This document shows, piece after piece, positions 50,314 to 58,913 of a stretch of DNA of 64,000 bases. The notes beneath the pieces were generated by a model that made no database searches, was not told the DNA's origin, and was given only the letters and a program-made list of their open reading frames with translations. The stretch lies in assembly GCA_965223095.1 (NCBI GenBank), contig OZ244979.1:2046001-2110000 (forward strand), written 5' to 3'. This stretch comes from J054 sp965223095 (GTDB lineage: Bacteria > Pseudomonadota > Gammaproteobacteria > Steroidobacterales > GCA-2729495). The position numbers were made by a program, and so were the translations under genes. How positions within the stretch are numbered: position 1 is the stretch's first letter; every line of letters starts with the position of its first letter.

Positions 50314-50982
50314 CTACTGCCCAGGTTCCTCAGTAACGCGTATCGGTCGGCGTAGCGGTTTGCCGTTAAGGTGAGCTAGGGTTCTTTTTAGTTTCAGCTG
50401 CCCATTGGCGAACCAGCGAATGGCGCGCGGATAGATCATGTATTCGCCGGCTTGTACCCGCGTTTTCAATGAGTCTTCGGTATCGCCGGCGCGAACTCTG
50501 ATGCGGTACTGAATGATCGATGGCCCTGCGTCCAGCATCGGCACGACAAAATGCACTGTAGAACCGTGCCAGCGGTCTCCCGCTTCTAAGACGCGCCGAA
50601 ACGTGTTGAGTCCGCGATATTTTGGCAGCAGCGACGGGTGTACATTGAGCATCCGGCCGCGGTAGCTGACCACCATGTCTTCGGGAAGTACGCGCATGAA
50701 GCCGGCCAGTACGACCAATTCGGGTTTTAAGGCGGTGAGTTGTCGTTGCAGTTCTTGCTCGGCGGCTTCGCGGCGGGGGAAGTCTTTATAGCGCACCGCG
50801 ATGCCGGTCACGCCGGCACGTCGCGCACGTTCTAGTCCGAAGGCGGATTCCCGATCGCTCAGCACGGCGCAGAGTTCGATGGGCAGTGACTCGTCCTCGG
50901 CGCCGTCGATGATGGCTTGCAGGTTTGTGCCACTGCCGGAGACCAATACCGCAGTACGCATCTTCGCGGCGGCAGGTTTCAT
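50314..50982 (-). CDS. purN: Phosphoribosylglycinamide formyltransferase PurN
   Basis: A 222-residue enzyme adding the formyl group to GAR with 10-formyl-THF in purine synthesis. Motifs: AVLVSGSGTNLQAII (phosphate loop), VLAGFMRVLPEDMV, MLNVHPSLLPKYRGLNTFRR with catalytic Asn and His, and VVPMLDAGPSIIQ with catalytic Asp. GLNT replaces the common GLHT. The start overlaps the purM stop by 4 nt (ATGA), giving a purM-purN operon. Confidence 0.95.
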   Translation of the reverse strand: MKPAAAKMRTAVLVSGSGTNLQAIIDGAEDESLPIELCAVLSDRESAFGLERARRAGVTGIAVRYKDFPRREAAEQELQRQLTALKPELVVLAGFMRVLPEDMVVSYRGRMLNVHPSLLPKYRGLNTFRRVLEAGDRWHGSTVHFVVPMLDAGPSIIQYRIRVRAGDTEDSLKTRVQAGEYMIYPRAIRWFANGQLKLKRTLAHLNGKPLRRPIRVTEEPGQ

Positions 50983-52013
50983 GCGTTGATCTGCACCTCG
51001 CCGCTGCCGGGGATGATTTCACCCAAATCGAAAACGCGCTCACCGGCATCAGCGAGGCAGCGACCCGCTGGATGTGCGGCTTGGGGGGGTACGATCACAA
51101 GCATGCCGATACCGCAGTTGAAGGTGCGTAACATTTCGCTGTCGGTGATCCCGCCTTGGGCTTGCAGCCAATCAAAAACTGCCGGGCGTTTCCAACGCTT
51201 TTCATCCAGTTGCGCATCGCAATGCGCGGGCAAAACGCGGGCTAAGTTTTCCGGCAGGCCGCCACCGGTGATATGCGCCATGGCGTGAACTTGCGTGTCT
51301 TTGAGTAACGACAGCAGTGACCGCACATAAATGTGGGTTGGGGCGAGCAGCTGTTCTGGCAAGGCGCCGTCAGCGAAGCTGGCGATGGCCGCCGAATCGG
51401 CTGCATCAAGAATCTTACGAATCAGCGAATAGCCATTGGAGTGCGGGCCGGAGGAGGCCAGGCCGAGGATGCGGTCGCCCACGGTCACTTGACTGCCATC
51501 AATGATGCGATCTCGTTCGACCACGCCCACGCAGAAGCCCGCCAAGTCCAGGTCCCCGGGCTGATACATGTCTGGCATTTCAGCCGTTTCGCCGCCCAGC
51601 AACGCCGCTCCGGCTTGCCGGCAACCGGCGGCGATACCGCTAATCACTCTAGCGGCCGCATCCACATCCAAGGCCCCCGTCGCGTAGTAATCCAGGAAGA
51701 GCAGAGGTTCGGCGCCTTGCACGATGACATCGTTGACGCACATGGCCACCAGGTCGATGCCAACGGTATCCAAATTCCCCAGCTCAATGGCGAGCTTTAG
51801 CTTCGTGCCTACCCCGTCGGTTCCCGCCACGAGTACGGGCTTGTGATAGTTATCCAGATCGAGCTCGAAGAGTCCGCCGAAACCCCCGATGCCACCCAGT
51901 ACGCCTGGCCGGTGTGTGGCTTTGACCAGGGGCTTAATGCGCTCCACCAGGGCATTGCCCGCATCGATATCGACGCCAGCGTCTTTATAGCTTAGGGATT
52001 TTTTCGCGCTCAT
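50979..52013 (-). CDS. purM: Phosphoribosylformylglycinamidine cyclo-ligase PurM
   Basis: A 344-residue AIR synthetase closing the imidazole ring in purine synthesis. Motifs: LSYKDAGVDIDAGNALV at the N-terminus, VLVAGTDGVGTKLKLA, GIDLVAMCVNDVIVQGAEPL (in parts), GAALLGGETAEMPDMY, and AHITGGGLPENLARVLP. It lies upstream of purN and is divergent from the DUF2066 gene, with only about 41 nt between the starts. No ribosome binding site is evident. Confidence 0.96.
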   Translation of the reverse strand: MSAKKSLSYKDAGVDIDAGNALVERIKPLVKATHRPGVLGGIGGFGGLFELDLDNYHKPVLVAGTDGVGTKLKLAIELGNLDTVGIDLVAMCVNDVIVQGAEPLLFLDYYATGALDVDAAARVISGIAAGCRQAGAALLGGETAEMPDMYQPGDLDLAGFCVGVVERDRIIDGSQVTVGDRILGLASSGPHSNGYSLIRKILDAADSAAIASFADGALPEQLLAPTHIYVRSLLSLLKDTQVHAMAHITGGGLPENLARVLPAHCDAQLDEKRWKRPAVFDWLQAQGGITDSEMLRTFNCGIGMLVIVPPQAAHPAGRCLADAGERVFDLGEIIPGSGEVQINA

Positions 52014-52041
52014 GGTGGGGATTCGGCGGCCAAGGCGCCGC

Positions 52042-52047
52042 TATAAT
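52042..52047 (+). promoter_or_regulatory. -10 element (TATAAT) just before the DUF2066 gene
   Basis: A perfect TATAAT ends 7 nt before ATG 52055, so transcription would start at or next to the start codon and make a leaderless mRNA. No good -35 is visible. The complement of this AT stretch (TATTAT) could serve purM in the other direction. Confidence 0.4.
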
Positions 52048-52054
52048 AGTGCAT

Positions 52055-53125
52055 ATGACTGCTTCAAAGTTGTTCCGTTCGAGAGCCTGCGGCGGCGCGA
52101 AAGCCTCGGGCGTTCAGCTGGTGATCGCGGCGGCATTACTGTTCATTAGTGCGGGCCTTGAGGCTGCGCAAGTGCCGGATCTCTATCAAGCCGAAGTTGC
52201 GCTGCCCGAGGGTGGCAAGGGCCTAGACAAAGCGTTTGCGACCGCCCTTAGCCAGGTGGTTGTGAAGCTAACGGGCAGGCGAGCCGCGGGTGGCGCGGTT
52301 ATCGTCTCTCAGCTCGGTGATCCGGCGGCCATGGTGGAGCAGTATCGCAATGTGTCGGCCGATCGCATTGCCGTTGGTTTTGATGCCGCGGCCTTACGCC
52401 GTGCTCTGGACCGGGCTGGATTGCCCGTTTGGGCTGAGGAGCGGCCGGCGACCTTGGTGTGGCTGGCGACGGACCGGGGTCAAGGGCAGCGCGATATTCT
52501 CAGTTCGGCCGACGGGCGTGGCCGGGCAACGGGATCCTCGGCACGGCGCTTGCTATTGAATGCCGGCAAGCTGCGTGGCCTGCCGCTGATATTGCCGCTG
52601 GTTGACGCCCAGGACCGCGATAGGCTGAGCTTCGCTGATCTTTGGGGAGACTTTACTGACCCGGTGCTGAAAGCATCAACACGCTACCGCGCTGATGCGG
52701 TATTAATTGGGCGGGCCAGAGGTGCTGATCCGCGCCGCGCCGAAGTTCGCTGGACGCTATTGTCGGGTGGCCAGCGCATGGATTGGACTGGCACTGTCGC
52801 GTCCGGACCGGATGAAGCCGCCGATCGCCTGGCCATGCAGTTGGCTGCCGATGCGGGCTCGGAACGGCGTTTGCGCGTCGCCGTCGCCGGCTTAGCTAGC
52901 TTTGATGCCTATGGCGCCATCAGCGCGTATTTATCAGGGCTGAGCAATGTCCAGTCTTGTGACGTTGTGGAGGTCTTCGAGAACCGCGCGATTTTTGCAG
53001 TTCAAGTTCGGGGAAATGCTGATCAGCTGATGCGGACCATCGCTTTGGGGCGTTTGCTGGCACCGGCCGATCCGGATATTCAAGGCGCAATCGCCGATCT
53101 CTACTACGAATTTGTCGGCGGATGA
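52055..53125 (+). CDS. DUF2066 family exported protein
   Basis: A 356-residue protein of the gammaproteobacterial DUF2066 family, encoded typically next to hda and purM. A signal-like hydrophobic segment (about 19-39: VQLVIAAALLFISAGLEAA) is followed by DLYQAEVALPEG, LSQVVVKLTGRRAAGG and VWLATDRGQGQRDIL, which are the family blocks. The function is unknown. ATG 52055 is chosen over the in-frame GTG 52049. It lies 14 nt before the CDP-alcohol transferase gene. Confidence 0.82.
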   Translation: MTASKLFRSRACGGAKASGVQLVIAAALLFISAGLEAAQVPDLYQAEVALPEGGKGLDKAFATALSQVVVKLTGRRAAGGAVIVSQLGDPAAMVEQYRNVSADRIAVGFDAAALRRALDRAGLPVWAEERPATLVWLATDRGQGQRDILSSADGRGRATGSSARRLLLNAGKLRGLPLILPLVDAQDRDRLSFADLWGDFTDPVLKASTRYRADAVLIGRARGADPRRAEVRWTLLSGGQRMDWTGTVASGPDEAADRLAMQLAADAGSERRLRVAVAGLASFDAYGAISAYLSGLSNVQSCDVVEVFENRAIFAVQVRGNADQLMRTIALGRLLAPADPDIQGAIADLYYEFVGG

Positions 53126-53139
53126 AACCGGTTTAGTTC

Positions 53140-53688
53140 ATGTTCCGTCCGGCCCATATTCCGAATGCGATTTGCATCCTGCGAATCTTGCTCATCGGTC
53201 CCATCATTTACAGCATGCTCAAGGGTAACTTTGGTGTGTCCTTGGCGCTGGTCATTGTGGCCGGTCTTTCCGATGGCCTGGACGGGTATTTGGCTAAGCG
53301 CTTCAATTGGCGCACGCGACTGGGTGGCCTACTGGACCCCGTGGCCGACAAGTTGTTGCTGGTGTCGGTATTCCTGACCCTCGCTTGGTTGGGCCTTGCC
53401 CCGCTGTGGCTAGCCGCCGTTGTGATTGGCCGCGATTTGGTCATTGTCTCCGGGGCCTTGGCTTATGAGCATTTGATCACCGAGGTCCAACCAGAACCTA
53501 CTAAAATCAGTAAGTTAAACACAGGTCTTCAACTACTTTATATTTTATTTGCGCTGTCGCGCCTTGCCACGGGCTGGCCGGCCCAAACAAGTCTGTTGGT
53601 CGTCGGCGCGGCAGTGTTGGTGGTTAGCGTGGTATCCGGGCTCGATTACGTGTTGACCTGGAGTGCCCGCGCTCGCGGCACTGCTTGA
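53140..53688 (+). CDS. CDP-alcohol phosphatidyltransferase (PgsA-like)
   Basis: A 182-residue membrane enzyme with the CDP-alcohol transferase motif D-G-x2-A-...-G-x3-D-x3-D: here SDGLDGYLAKRFNWRTRLGG followed by LLDPVADK. Five or six helices span the membrane. It resembles glycerophosphate or cardiolipin-type transferases (CLS_I/PgsA-like). The PgsA of this organism might be elsewhere; this locus between DUF2066 and hda is conserved in related bacteria. The acceptor alcohol is not settled. Confidence 0.85.
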   Translation: MFRPAHIPNAICILRILLIGPIIYSMLKGNFGVSLALVIVAGLSDGLDGYLAKRFNWRTRLGGLLDPVADKLLLVSVFLTLAWLGLAPLWLAAVVIGRDLVIVSGALAYEHLITEVQPEPTKISKLNTGLQLLYILFALSRLATGWPAQTSLLVVGAAVLVVSVVSGLDYVLTWSARARGTA

Positions 53689-53705
53689 TCGCCGAGTGCA
53701 TAGTC

Positions 53706-54422
53706 GTGCAACAACTTCCGCTTGAAGTCGGTCCGGCGGACCATGCCGTGTTCGCGAATTTCTATCCGGGGCCAAATGCCGGCCTGTTGCATGCCCTGCA
53801 AGACCTCGCCGTCTGCAGCCCGCGCGGACTTTTATGGCTGTGGGGTCCATCCCAAAGCGGGCGCAGTCATTTGCTGCAAGCGACCGTCGCGGCAGCGGAT
53901 GAGGCCGGCCAGCGCGCGATCTACCTGCCGCTCAACGCGACTCTGGGCATGGGCGCGGCGGCCTTGGATGGATTGGCGGCCGTTGATTTGGTTGCGCTGG
54001 ATGATATCGAATCCGTGGCCGGCGACCCGGCTTGGGAAACGGCCTTGTTCGAACTGTACGAGCAATTACGGCCGCGCCGCGCAGGTTTGGTCCTCAGCTC
54101 GAATCGCGCGCCCCTGCATGCGGATTTTTCCCTGCCGGATCTGACCTCGCGGTTTACTTCGGGCGCCACTTTTCGTCTCAAGGCCTTGAGCGACGATGAG
54201 AAAATTGCAGCCTTACGTCATCGCGCGACCTGGCGTGGGCTTCAATTGCCGCGGGAAACGGCTGTTTATCTGCTTAGCCGCGTCGATCGACAAACAGGCC
54301 GGTTGTTTGAGCTGTTGGATACCTTAGATAGGCAATCCTTAGTCGCTCAAAAACGTTTGACGGTGCCATTTGTTAAGGGCGTTTTGGCCAAGCAAAAACG
54401 GCCTGGCGACTCCGCAGGCTAG
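53706..54422 (+). CDS. hda: DnaA regulatory inactivator Hda
   Basis: A 238-residue AAA+ protein that works with the sliding clamp to stimulate ATP hydrolysis by DnaA after initiation. The N-terminal QQLPLEV resembles the clamp-binding site of Hda. Other blocks: FANFYPGPNAGLLHAL, modified Walker A GPSQSGRSHLLQA, Walker B LVALDDIESVAG, LPDLTSRFTSGATFRLKALSD and the C-terminal LTVPFVKGVL. I chose GTG 53706, matching the family N-terminus; a TTG at 53685 overlapping the previous stop would add seven residues. Its end overlaps the convergent DUF2069 gene by 4 nt. Confidence 0.93.
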   Translation: MQQLPLEVGPADHAVFANFYPGPNAGLLHALQDLAVCSPRGLLWLWGPSQSGRSHLLQATVAAADEAGQRAIYLPLNATLGMGAAALDGLAAVDLVALDDIESVAGDPAWETALFELYEQLRPRRAGLVLSSNRAPLHADFSLPDLTSRFTSGATFRLKALSDDEKIAALRHRATWRGLQLPRETAVYLLSRVDRQTGRLFELLDTLDRQSLVAQKRLTVPFVKGVLAKQKRPGDSAG

Positions 54423-54745
54423 CGTCTTAGGCTGACCCCCATGCGCCGAGTCCAGTGCATGCTGGCGATGAAGGCGGCCGCGCTGGCAAGGCATAGGATC
54501 AGCGCAATCGCAGGCGGCGCCGGGCCGGCTAGCAGGTTCATAATGCCCACGCAAAAGTAGGGGATCATCAGCGTGGCGACCCAGCCACCCCAGCGTGGTT
54601 TCGGTTTGAGACCGGCGGCCAAGGCAATGGCTAAGGGCAGGGCGGCGAATAAGGCCCATGTGCGCAGCGGCGGCCAGACTAGGCAGATAGTCAACAGGGC
54701 TAAGGCCAGCAAAACGATAGGGCGGGACCAGCGTCCCGGCTTCAC
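54419..54745 (-). CDS. DUF2069 family membrane protein
   Basis: A 108-residue protein with three or four hydrophobic helices (about 8-24, 28-47, 57-75 and 78-95). RWGGWVATLMIPYFCVGIMNLL is typical of DUF2069. It is the last gene of the leftward arsC-wrbA-DUF2069 unit and overlaps wrbA by 4 nt (ATGA) and hda by 4 nt at the 3' end. The function is unknown. Confidence 0.82.
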   Translation of the reverse strand: MKPGRWSRPIVLLALALLTICLVWPPLRTWALFAALPLAIALAAGLKPKPRWGGWVATLMIPYFCVGIMNLLAGPAPPAIALILCLASAAAFIASMHWTRRMGVSLRR

Positions 54746-55347
54746 GGCTGCTCCCAGCCTTTTAATCTAATTGCCGCTTCAGCGACTCGCCCGCCTAGGG
54801 CGCGGGCAAGCACGGCTTCATTACTGCTCAGCGGGGCATCGTTGTCGCCAAAGCTCACATGGCTGGCCCCATAGGGTGTGCCGCCTGTGCGCGTGTTGCT
54901 TAACTCGGCGAGGGCGTATGGTAGACCGACCAACAGCATGCCGTGGTGGATCAAGGGTAAAGCCATGCTGAGTAAGGTGGTCTCTTGTCCGCCGTGCAAG
55001 CTGCTGGTGGATGTGAACAAGCCAGCCGGTTTGCCGCGCAATGCGCCGTTCAGCCACGCCCCGCTGGTGCCGTCAAGAAAATACTTCAGCGCTGCGGCCA
55101 TGTTGCCGAACCGGGTTGGGCTTCCCATGAGCAAGCCGCCACATTCGGCCAGATCAGAAATCTGCACAAAGGGCGCGCCCTCGACAGGCACCGCTGCTGC
55201 GCTGGCCTGAGTATCGGGAGAAACCGGCGGCACCGTGCGCAGCCGGGCAGTGCAATCCGCCACGGCGTTGATACCGCGCGTGACTTGCTGGGCTAGTTTC
55301 GCAGTGGATCCATGCCGCGAGTAATAGAGCACCAGGATGTCCATCAC
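54742..55347 (-). CDS. wrbA: NAD(P)H:quinone oxidoreductase WrbA
   Basis: A 201-residue flavodoxin-like FMN enzyme reducing quinones by two electrons. The FMN phosphate loop is YYSRHGSTAKLA at the N-terminus; LMGSPTRFGNMAAALKYFLD and FTSTSSLHGGQETTLLSMAL are the family FMN contacts. It overlaps both arsC and the DUF2069 gene by 4 nt. Confidence 0.93.
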   Translation of the reverse strand: MMDILVLYYSRHGSTAKLAQQVTRGINAVADCTARLRTVPPVSPDTQASAAAVPVEGAPFVQISDLAECGGLLMGSPTRFGNMAAALKYFLDGTSGAWLNGALRGKPAGLFTSTSSLHGGQETTLLSMALPLIHHGMLLVGLPYALAELSNTRTGGTPYGASHVSFGDNDAPLSSNEAVLARALGGRVAEAAIRLKGWEQP

Positions 55348-55697
55348 GCCGGCAGAATTTCCAGCACCGCTTCGGGCGGTCGGCCAATTCTCGCGTGGTC
55401 GCCCACGACGACAATGGGCCGTTGTAATACCTTGGGGTGTGCGGCCAGCCAGGCAAATTTTTCAGTTTCGGTCATGTCGCGGATTTTATCGCGCTGTTCG
55501 CGAAACTCATCTTCACCGCTGCGCATGATGTCTTCGGCTTGCACACCGAGCTTGTCGGCAAGACCGGCCAGAGTATCGGCATCCAGGGGCTGCTTTAGAT
55601 ATTCGTGTATGTCTGGTTGCTGATTGTTCGTCCGCAGCAGTTCGAGGGTCTTTCTAGATTTAGAGCAACGCGGATTGTGATAGATGATGATGGTCAT
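55344..55697 (-). CDS. arsC: ArsC-type arsenate reductase (glutaredoxin-dependent; YfgD-like)
   Basis: A 117-residue thioredoxin-fold protein. The active Cys11 lies in YHNPRCSKSRKTLELL, and the family end has RPIVVVGDHARIGRPPE. Arsenate reductases of this group use glutathione and glutaredoxin. Here it is linked to wrbA and hda, the same setting as YfgD of other gammaproteobacteria, and no ars transport genes are near, so arsenate may not be the real substrate. ATG 55697 is the family start. Confidence 0.9.
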   Translation of the reverse strand: MTIIIYHNPRCSKSRKTLELLRTNNQQPDIHEYLKQPLDADTLAGLADKLGVQAEDIMRSGEDEFREQRDKIRDMTETEKFAWLAAHPKVLQRPIVVVGDHARIGRPPEAVLEILPA

Positions 55698-55856
55698 GGC
55701 TGTCTTCACCGATAAATTCAGAATTGTAGCGTGCAACCGACGCGGCGAGTATCAATGCGGAAATTTTTGTGGCGTGATTGCCTAAGCTCCTTTGGGTAAA
55801 CCCGCGTGGGACCAACAGTGCTTGACGCTATTCTGGACGATTGCTAGCGTCGCTGA

Positions 55857-56201
55857 ATGGTCCACATCTTAAGTTTCTTTAGGGCTTGCGCATCCTCCAT
55901 TCGTCATATTCCGCTGATTGCGCTGTTGTTGTTGGCGGCATGTGCGGCAGCACCGCCTGTGCAAGAGATGAGCGATGCTCGGCAGGCTGTTGCTGCGGCT
56001 CGCGAAGCGGGTGCGGAGCGCTTTGCGGGTGCAAAATTGCGCGAAGCGGAAAGTTTACTGGCCAGCGCCGAGGGCTTTTTGCAGGCCAGTACTGCTAACG
56101 CCTACTGGATGGCCAAACGGGCGGCCATCGATGCTAAAGACATTGCGCTGGAGGCTTTGCTCACCAGTCGCCGCGCCCGTGAAACGGGTCAAGCGCCCTA
56201 G
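55857..56201 (+). CDS. DUF4398 lipoprotein
   Basis: A 114-residue lipoprotein. The signal (about 15-30) ends in a lipobox LLAAC. The mature part is one long Ala/Glu-rich helix with DARQAVAAAREAGAERFAG and KLREAESLLASAEGFL, matching DUF4398. It lies 6 nt before the acylphosphatase gene. The function is unknown; such proteins are thought to be envelope-associated. Confidence 0.8.
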   Translation: MVHILSFFRACASSIRHIPLIALLLLAACAAAPPVQEMSDARQAVAAAREAGAERFAGAKLREAESLLASAEGFLQASTANAYWMAKRAAIDAKDIALEALLTSRRARETGQAP

Positions 56202-56207
56202 CACCCA

Positions 56208-56501
56208 GTGAGCACCGATGTTTGTTGGCGCTTTTTCGTTGCCGGTCGCGTGCAGGGCGTCTTCTTCCGCGCAAGCTGCGTGCAAAAAGCACAAGCTCTG
56301 GGTTTGGTAGGCTGGGCCAGAAATCTATCCGACGGTCGTGTCGAGGTCCTGGCCCGAGGTTCAAGCGAGAATGTTGAGTCGCTGGCGCGGTGGCTTCTGC
56401 GGGGTCCGCGAATGGCTGCGGTGTCGGGCTTGGAACGACGTGAAGAGGCTTTATCAGCTGCGGGCGCATTGATAGATTTTCGCACCGCGCCCACGGCTTG
56501 A
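56208..56501 (+). CDS. acyP: Acylphosphatase
   Basis: A 97-residue enzyme hydrolysing acyl phosphates. The signature is GRVQGVFFRASC with catalytic R21, and WARNLSDGRVEV with N39. The GTG start at 56208 lies 6 nt after the lipoprotein stop. It is convergent with the transglycosylase gene. Confidence 0.92.
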   Translation: MSTDVCWRFFVAGRVQGVFFRASCVQKAQALGLVGWARNLSDGRVEVLARGSSENVESLARWLLRGPRMAAVSGLERREEALSAAGALIDFRTAPTA

Positions 56502-56515
56502 TTAGTATGGATCGC

Positions 56516-57091
56516 TCAGTGCTTGAACCAGCGTTTGCGCAATCGGTTTAAGACCTTTTCCGGATAGCGTCGACTGCCGAGGCTACCGTTGTAGCGGCCC
56601 AGGGCCCGAATCCAGTCGCCGGACTCCATGTCGTAGTAGTAGCGTAGAATTGTGCAGCCCATGCGCAAGTTGGTTTCAATGTTGACCAGCCGGTCGTTCG
56701 GTTTGCCAATCTCGTCCAGCCAAAACGGCATCACCTGCATCAGGCCTTGCGCACCGGCCACCGACACGGCGTAGGCATCGAACGCGCTTTCGATATCGAT
56801 GACCGCCAGTACCATTTCCGGCGGCAGGTCAACGCGCGTGGCTTCCCAGTGCACTTGCTTGAGTATTCGTACCCGCTCGGCGGGATCGGCCACTTGGTCG
56901 CCCAGGCGAGTGGCCATGTCCGTTAACCAAACTTGGGCTGCAAAGCGGTCGGGAAAACTATCGCTTTCGGCCATGGCGGCGCGCAGCAGTTCCTTCAAGG
57001 CCGGATCGGGTTGTTCCGGTTCCTGCGCAAGCAAGCCGGTGGCCGCCAAGCAGCCCATTAGGAAGATCAGGCTGCGTTGTATGACGGCCAT
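56516..57091 (-). CDS. Lytic murein transglycosylase (SLT domain)
   Basis: A 191-residue exported enzyme cutting peptidoglycan glycan strands. The signal (about 5-23: RSLIFLMGCLAATGLLAQ) is cut near LLAQE. The SLT domain has the catalytic E101 in AVIDIESAFDAYAVSVAGAQ, then GLMQVMPFWLDEIGK and ALGRYNGSLG. ATG 57091 is 10 nt after proS; an upstream in-frame start at 57187 would overlap proS. It may be co-transcribed with proS. Confidence 0.92.
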   Translation of the reverse strand: MAVIQRSLIFLMGCLAATGLLAQEPEQPDPALKELLRAAMAESDSFPDRFAAQVWLTDMATRLGDQVADPAERVRILKQVHWEATRVDLPPEMVLAVIDIESAFDAYAVSVAGAQGLMQVMPFWLDEIGKPNDRLVNIETNLRMGCTILRYYYDMESGDWIRALGRYNGSLGSRRYPEKVLNRLRKRWFKH

Positions 57092-57101
57092 CACCAACCG
57101 C

Positions 57102-58817
57102 TTAACCGCCGTCCGCAAGCTTGCGACAAATAGCGTCGACCAGCTCATCGATTCTGATCTGTTCCTCTTCGCCACTGCGCCGGTCACGGTACTCTAGTTG
57201 ACCCGCTTGCACACCACGTTCACCGATCACAACCCGGTGCGGAATACCCAGCAAATCGGCATCAGCGAATTTGACGCCGGGACGTGATGAGCGGTCATCG
57301 AGCAACACTTCGACGCCTGCCTGGTGCATATCTTCATAGAGTCGATTGCTGAACTCTGTGACCTTGGCCGAATTCTTGGGATTCAGAACCACCAGGTGCA
57401 CGTGAAAGGGTGCCATGGCCATGGGCCAAACGATGCCGTCGTCATCATGATTTTGTTCAATGGCCGCGGCGACAATGCGAGAAATACCGATGCCGTAGCA
57501 GCCCATGAGCAAGGCCGTTTCCCGGCCGCCCTGATCCAGCACGGTGGCATTGAGACTGCGGCTGTATTTGTCGCCAAGCTGGAAAATATGTCCCACTTCG
57601 ATGCCGCGTGCGATTTGCAATACGCCACCACCATCGGGGCTGGGGTCACCCTGCTGAACGTTGCGCAGATCGGCGGCTTGGGGCTCGTCCAGATCGCGGC
57701 CCCAGTTAACGTGGCGAATGTGCGCGTCAATTTGATTAGCACCGCAGACAAAATCCGCGAGCTGCAAAACTGCATGATCGGCGATCAACGGGATGCGTAG
57801 GCCCACTGGACCTATGAAGCCTGGCGGGCAGTTGACGGTTGCTTGGATCTCCTCAGGGCTAGCCATGCGCAGCGGGCTGGCCACCTGTTCGAGGGCCGCG
57901 GCCTTAACCGCATTCAGTTCGTGATCGCCCCGTAAAGCGAGGGCCACCAAGTTATCGTCGCTGCCGGCAACAATCAAAGTTTTGACGCAGCGCTGTGGCG
58001 ATAGCTTCAAGAATTCGCACAATTGCTCGATGCTGCGGATTTTTGGCGTGCTAACTGTTTCCATCTCGGCGCCGGCCGGCTGGCGCGACTCGGCGGGTGG
58101 CAGGGCCGGCGCCATTTCAACATTGGCGGCATAACCGTCTTCTTCGCAGTAGGCAATGGCATCTTCGCCCGATTCCGCCAGTACATGAAATTCCTGGGAG
58201 CAGGCGCCGCCGATTTCACCGCTGTCGGCAGCCACCGGTCGGAATCGCAGGCCGAGGCGCGTGAAGGCCTGGGAATAAGCACTGGCCATGGCCTGATAGG
58301 TTTCTTCTAGAGAAGCCTGATCAATATGAAAGGAATAGGCATCTTTCATGACAAACTCGCGCGCGCGCATGACGCCGAAGCGCGGCCGGATTTCATCGCG
58401 AAATTTCGTTTGAATTTGGTAATAGTTCACCGGCAATTGCTTGTAGCTTTTGAGCTCTCGGCGCGCGATATCGGTAATGACTTCCTCATGCGTCGGTCCA
58501 AAGCAAAATTCCCGTTCATGGCGGTCACGCATGCGCAACAGCAGTGAGCCGTAGATATCCCAGCGACCGCTTTCGCGCCAAAGCTCACTGGGTTGCACCA
58601 CGGGCATCAACAACTCAAAAGCGCCGGCGCGATCCATTTCTTCACGCACGATTTGTTCGACTTTCCGCAACACACGCAAGCCTAGGGGCATCCAGGTAAA
58701 CAGTCCCGCAGCCAGGCGTCGCAATAGTCCGGCGCGCAACATCAATTGATGACTGATGACCTCGGCGTCGGCGGGCACCTCTTTAAAGGTGTTCAGGGGT
58801 AGGCGACTTAGGCGCAT
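57102..58817 (-). CDS. proS: Prolyl-tRNA synthetase (bacterial type with editing domain)
   Basis: A 571-residue class II aminoacyl-tRNA synthetase. Motif 1 region is AGLLRRLAAGLFTWMPLG, motif 2 FRDEIRPRFGVMRAREFVMKD (in parts), and motif 3 GCYGIGISRIVAAAIEQ. The INS editing domain lies between about 225 and 405 (FLKLSPQRCVKTLIVAG, VNCPPGFIGPVGL). The anticodon domain is C-terminal. ATG 58817 fits the usual start; the frame is open to 58937 but overlaps the divergent gene's leader. Confidence 0.96.
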   Translation of the reverse strand: MRLSRLPLNTFKEVPADAEVISHQLMLRAGLLRRLAAGLFTWMPLGLRVLRKVEQIVREEMDRAGAFELLMPVVQPSELWRESGRWDIYGSLLLRMRDRHEREFCFGPTHEEVITDIARRELKSYKQLPVNYYQIQTKFRDEIRPRFGVMRAREFVMKDAYSFHIDQASLEETYQAMASAYSQAFTRLGLRFRPVAADSGEIGGACSQEFHVLAESGEDAIAYCEEDGYAANVEMAPALPPAESRQPAGAEMETVSTPKIRSIEQLCEFLKLSPQRCVKTLIVAGSDDNLVALALRGDHELNAVKAAALEQVASPLRMASPEEIQATVNCPPGFIGPVGLRIPLIADHAVLQLADFVCGANQIDAHIRHVNWGRDLDEPQAADLRNVQQGDPSPDGGGVLQIARGIEVGHIFQLGDKYSRSLNATVLDQGGRETALLMGCYGIGISRIVAAAIEQNHDDDGIVWPMAMAPFHVHLVVLNPKNSAKVTEFSNRLYEDMHQAGVEVLLDDRSSRPGVKFADADLLGIPHRVVIGERGVQAGQLEYRDRRSGEEEQIRIDELVDAICRKLADGG

Positions 58818-58913
58818 GTTGAGTCCAGTGGGCTGTCGAGACGGCGCAATTCTAGCGGTCCTTTGGCGTTGCAGCCATTGACCCGATTTGGTGAGCGGGT
58901 TAGAAGAGCTCCG

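Noticed and set aside
55344..55697. Arsenic resistance locus
   Set aside because: The ArsC-like gene is in the conserved hda-wrbA setting without ars regulator or pump genes.
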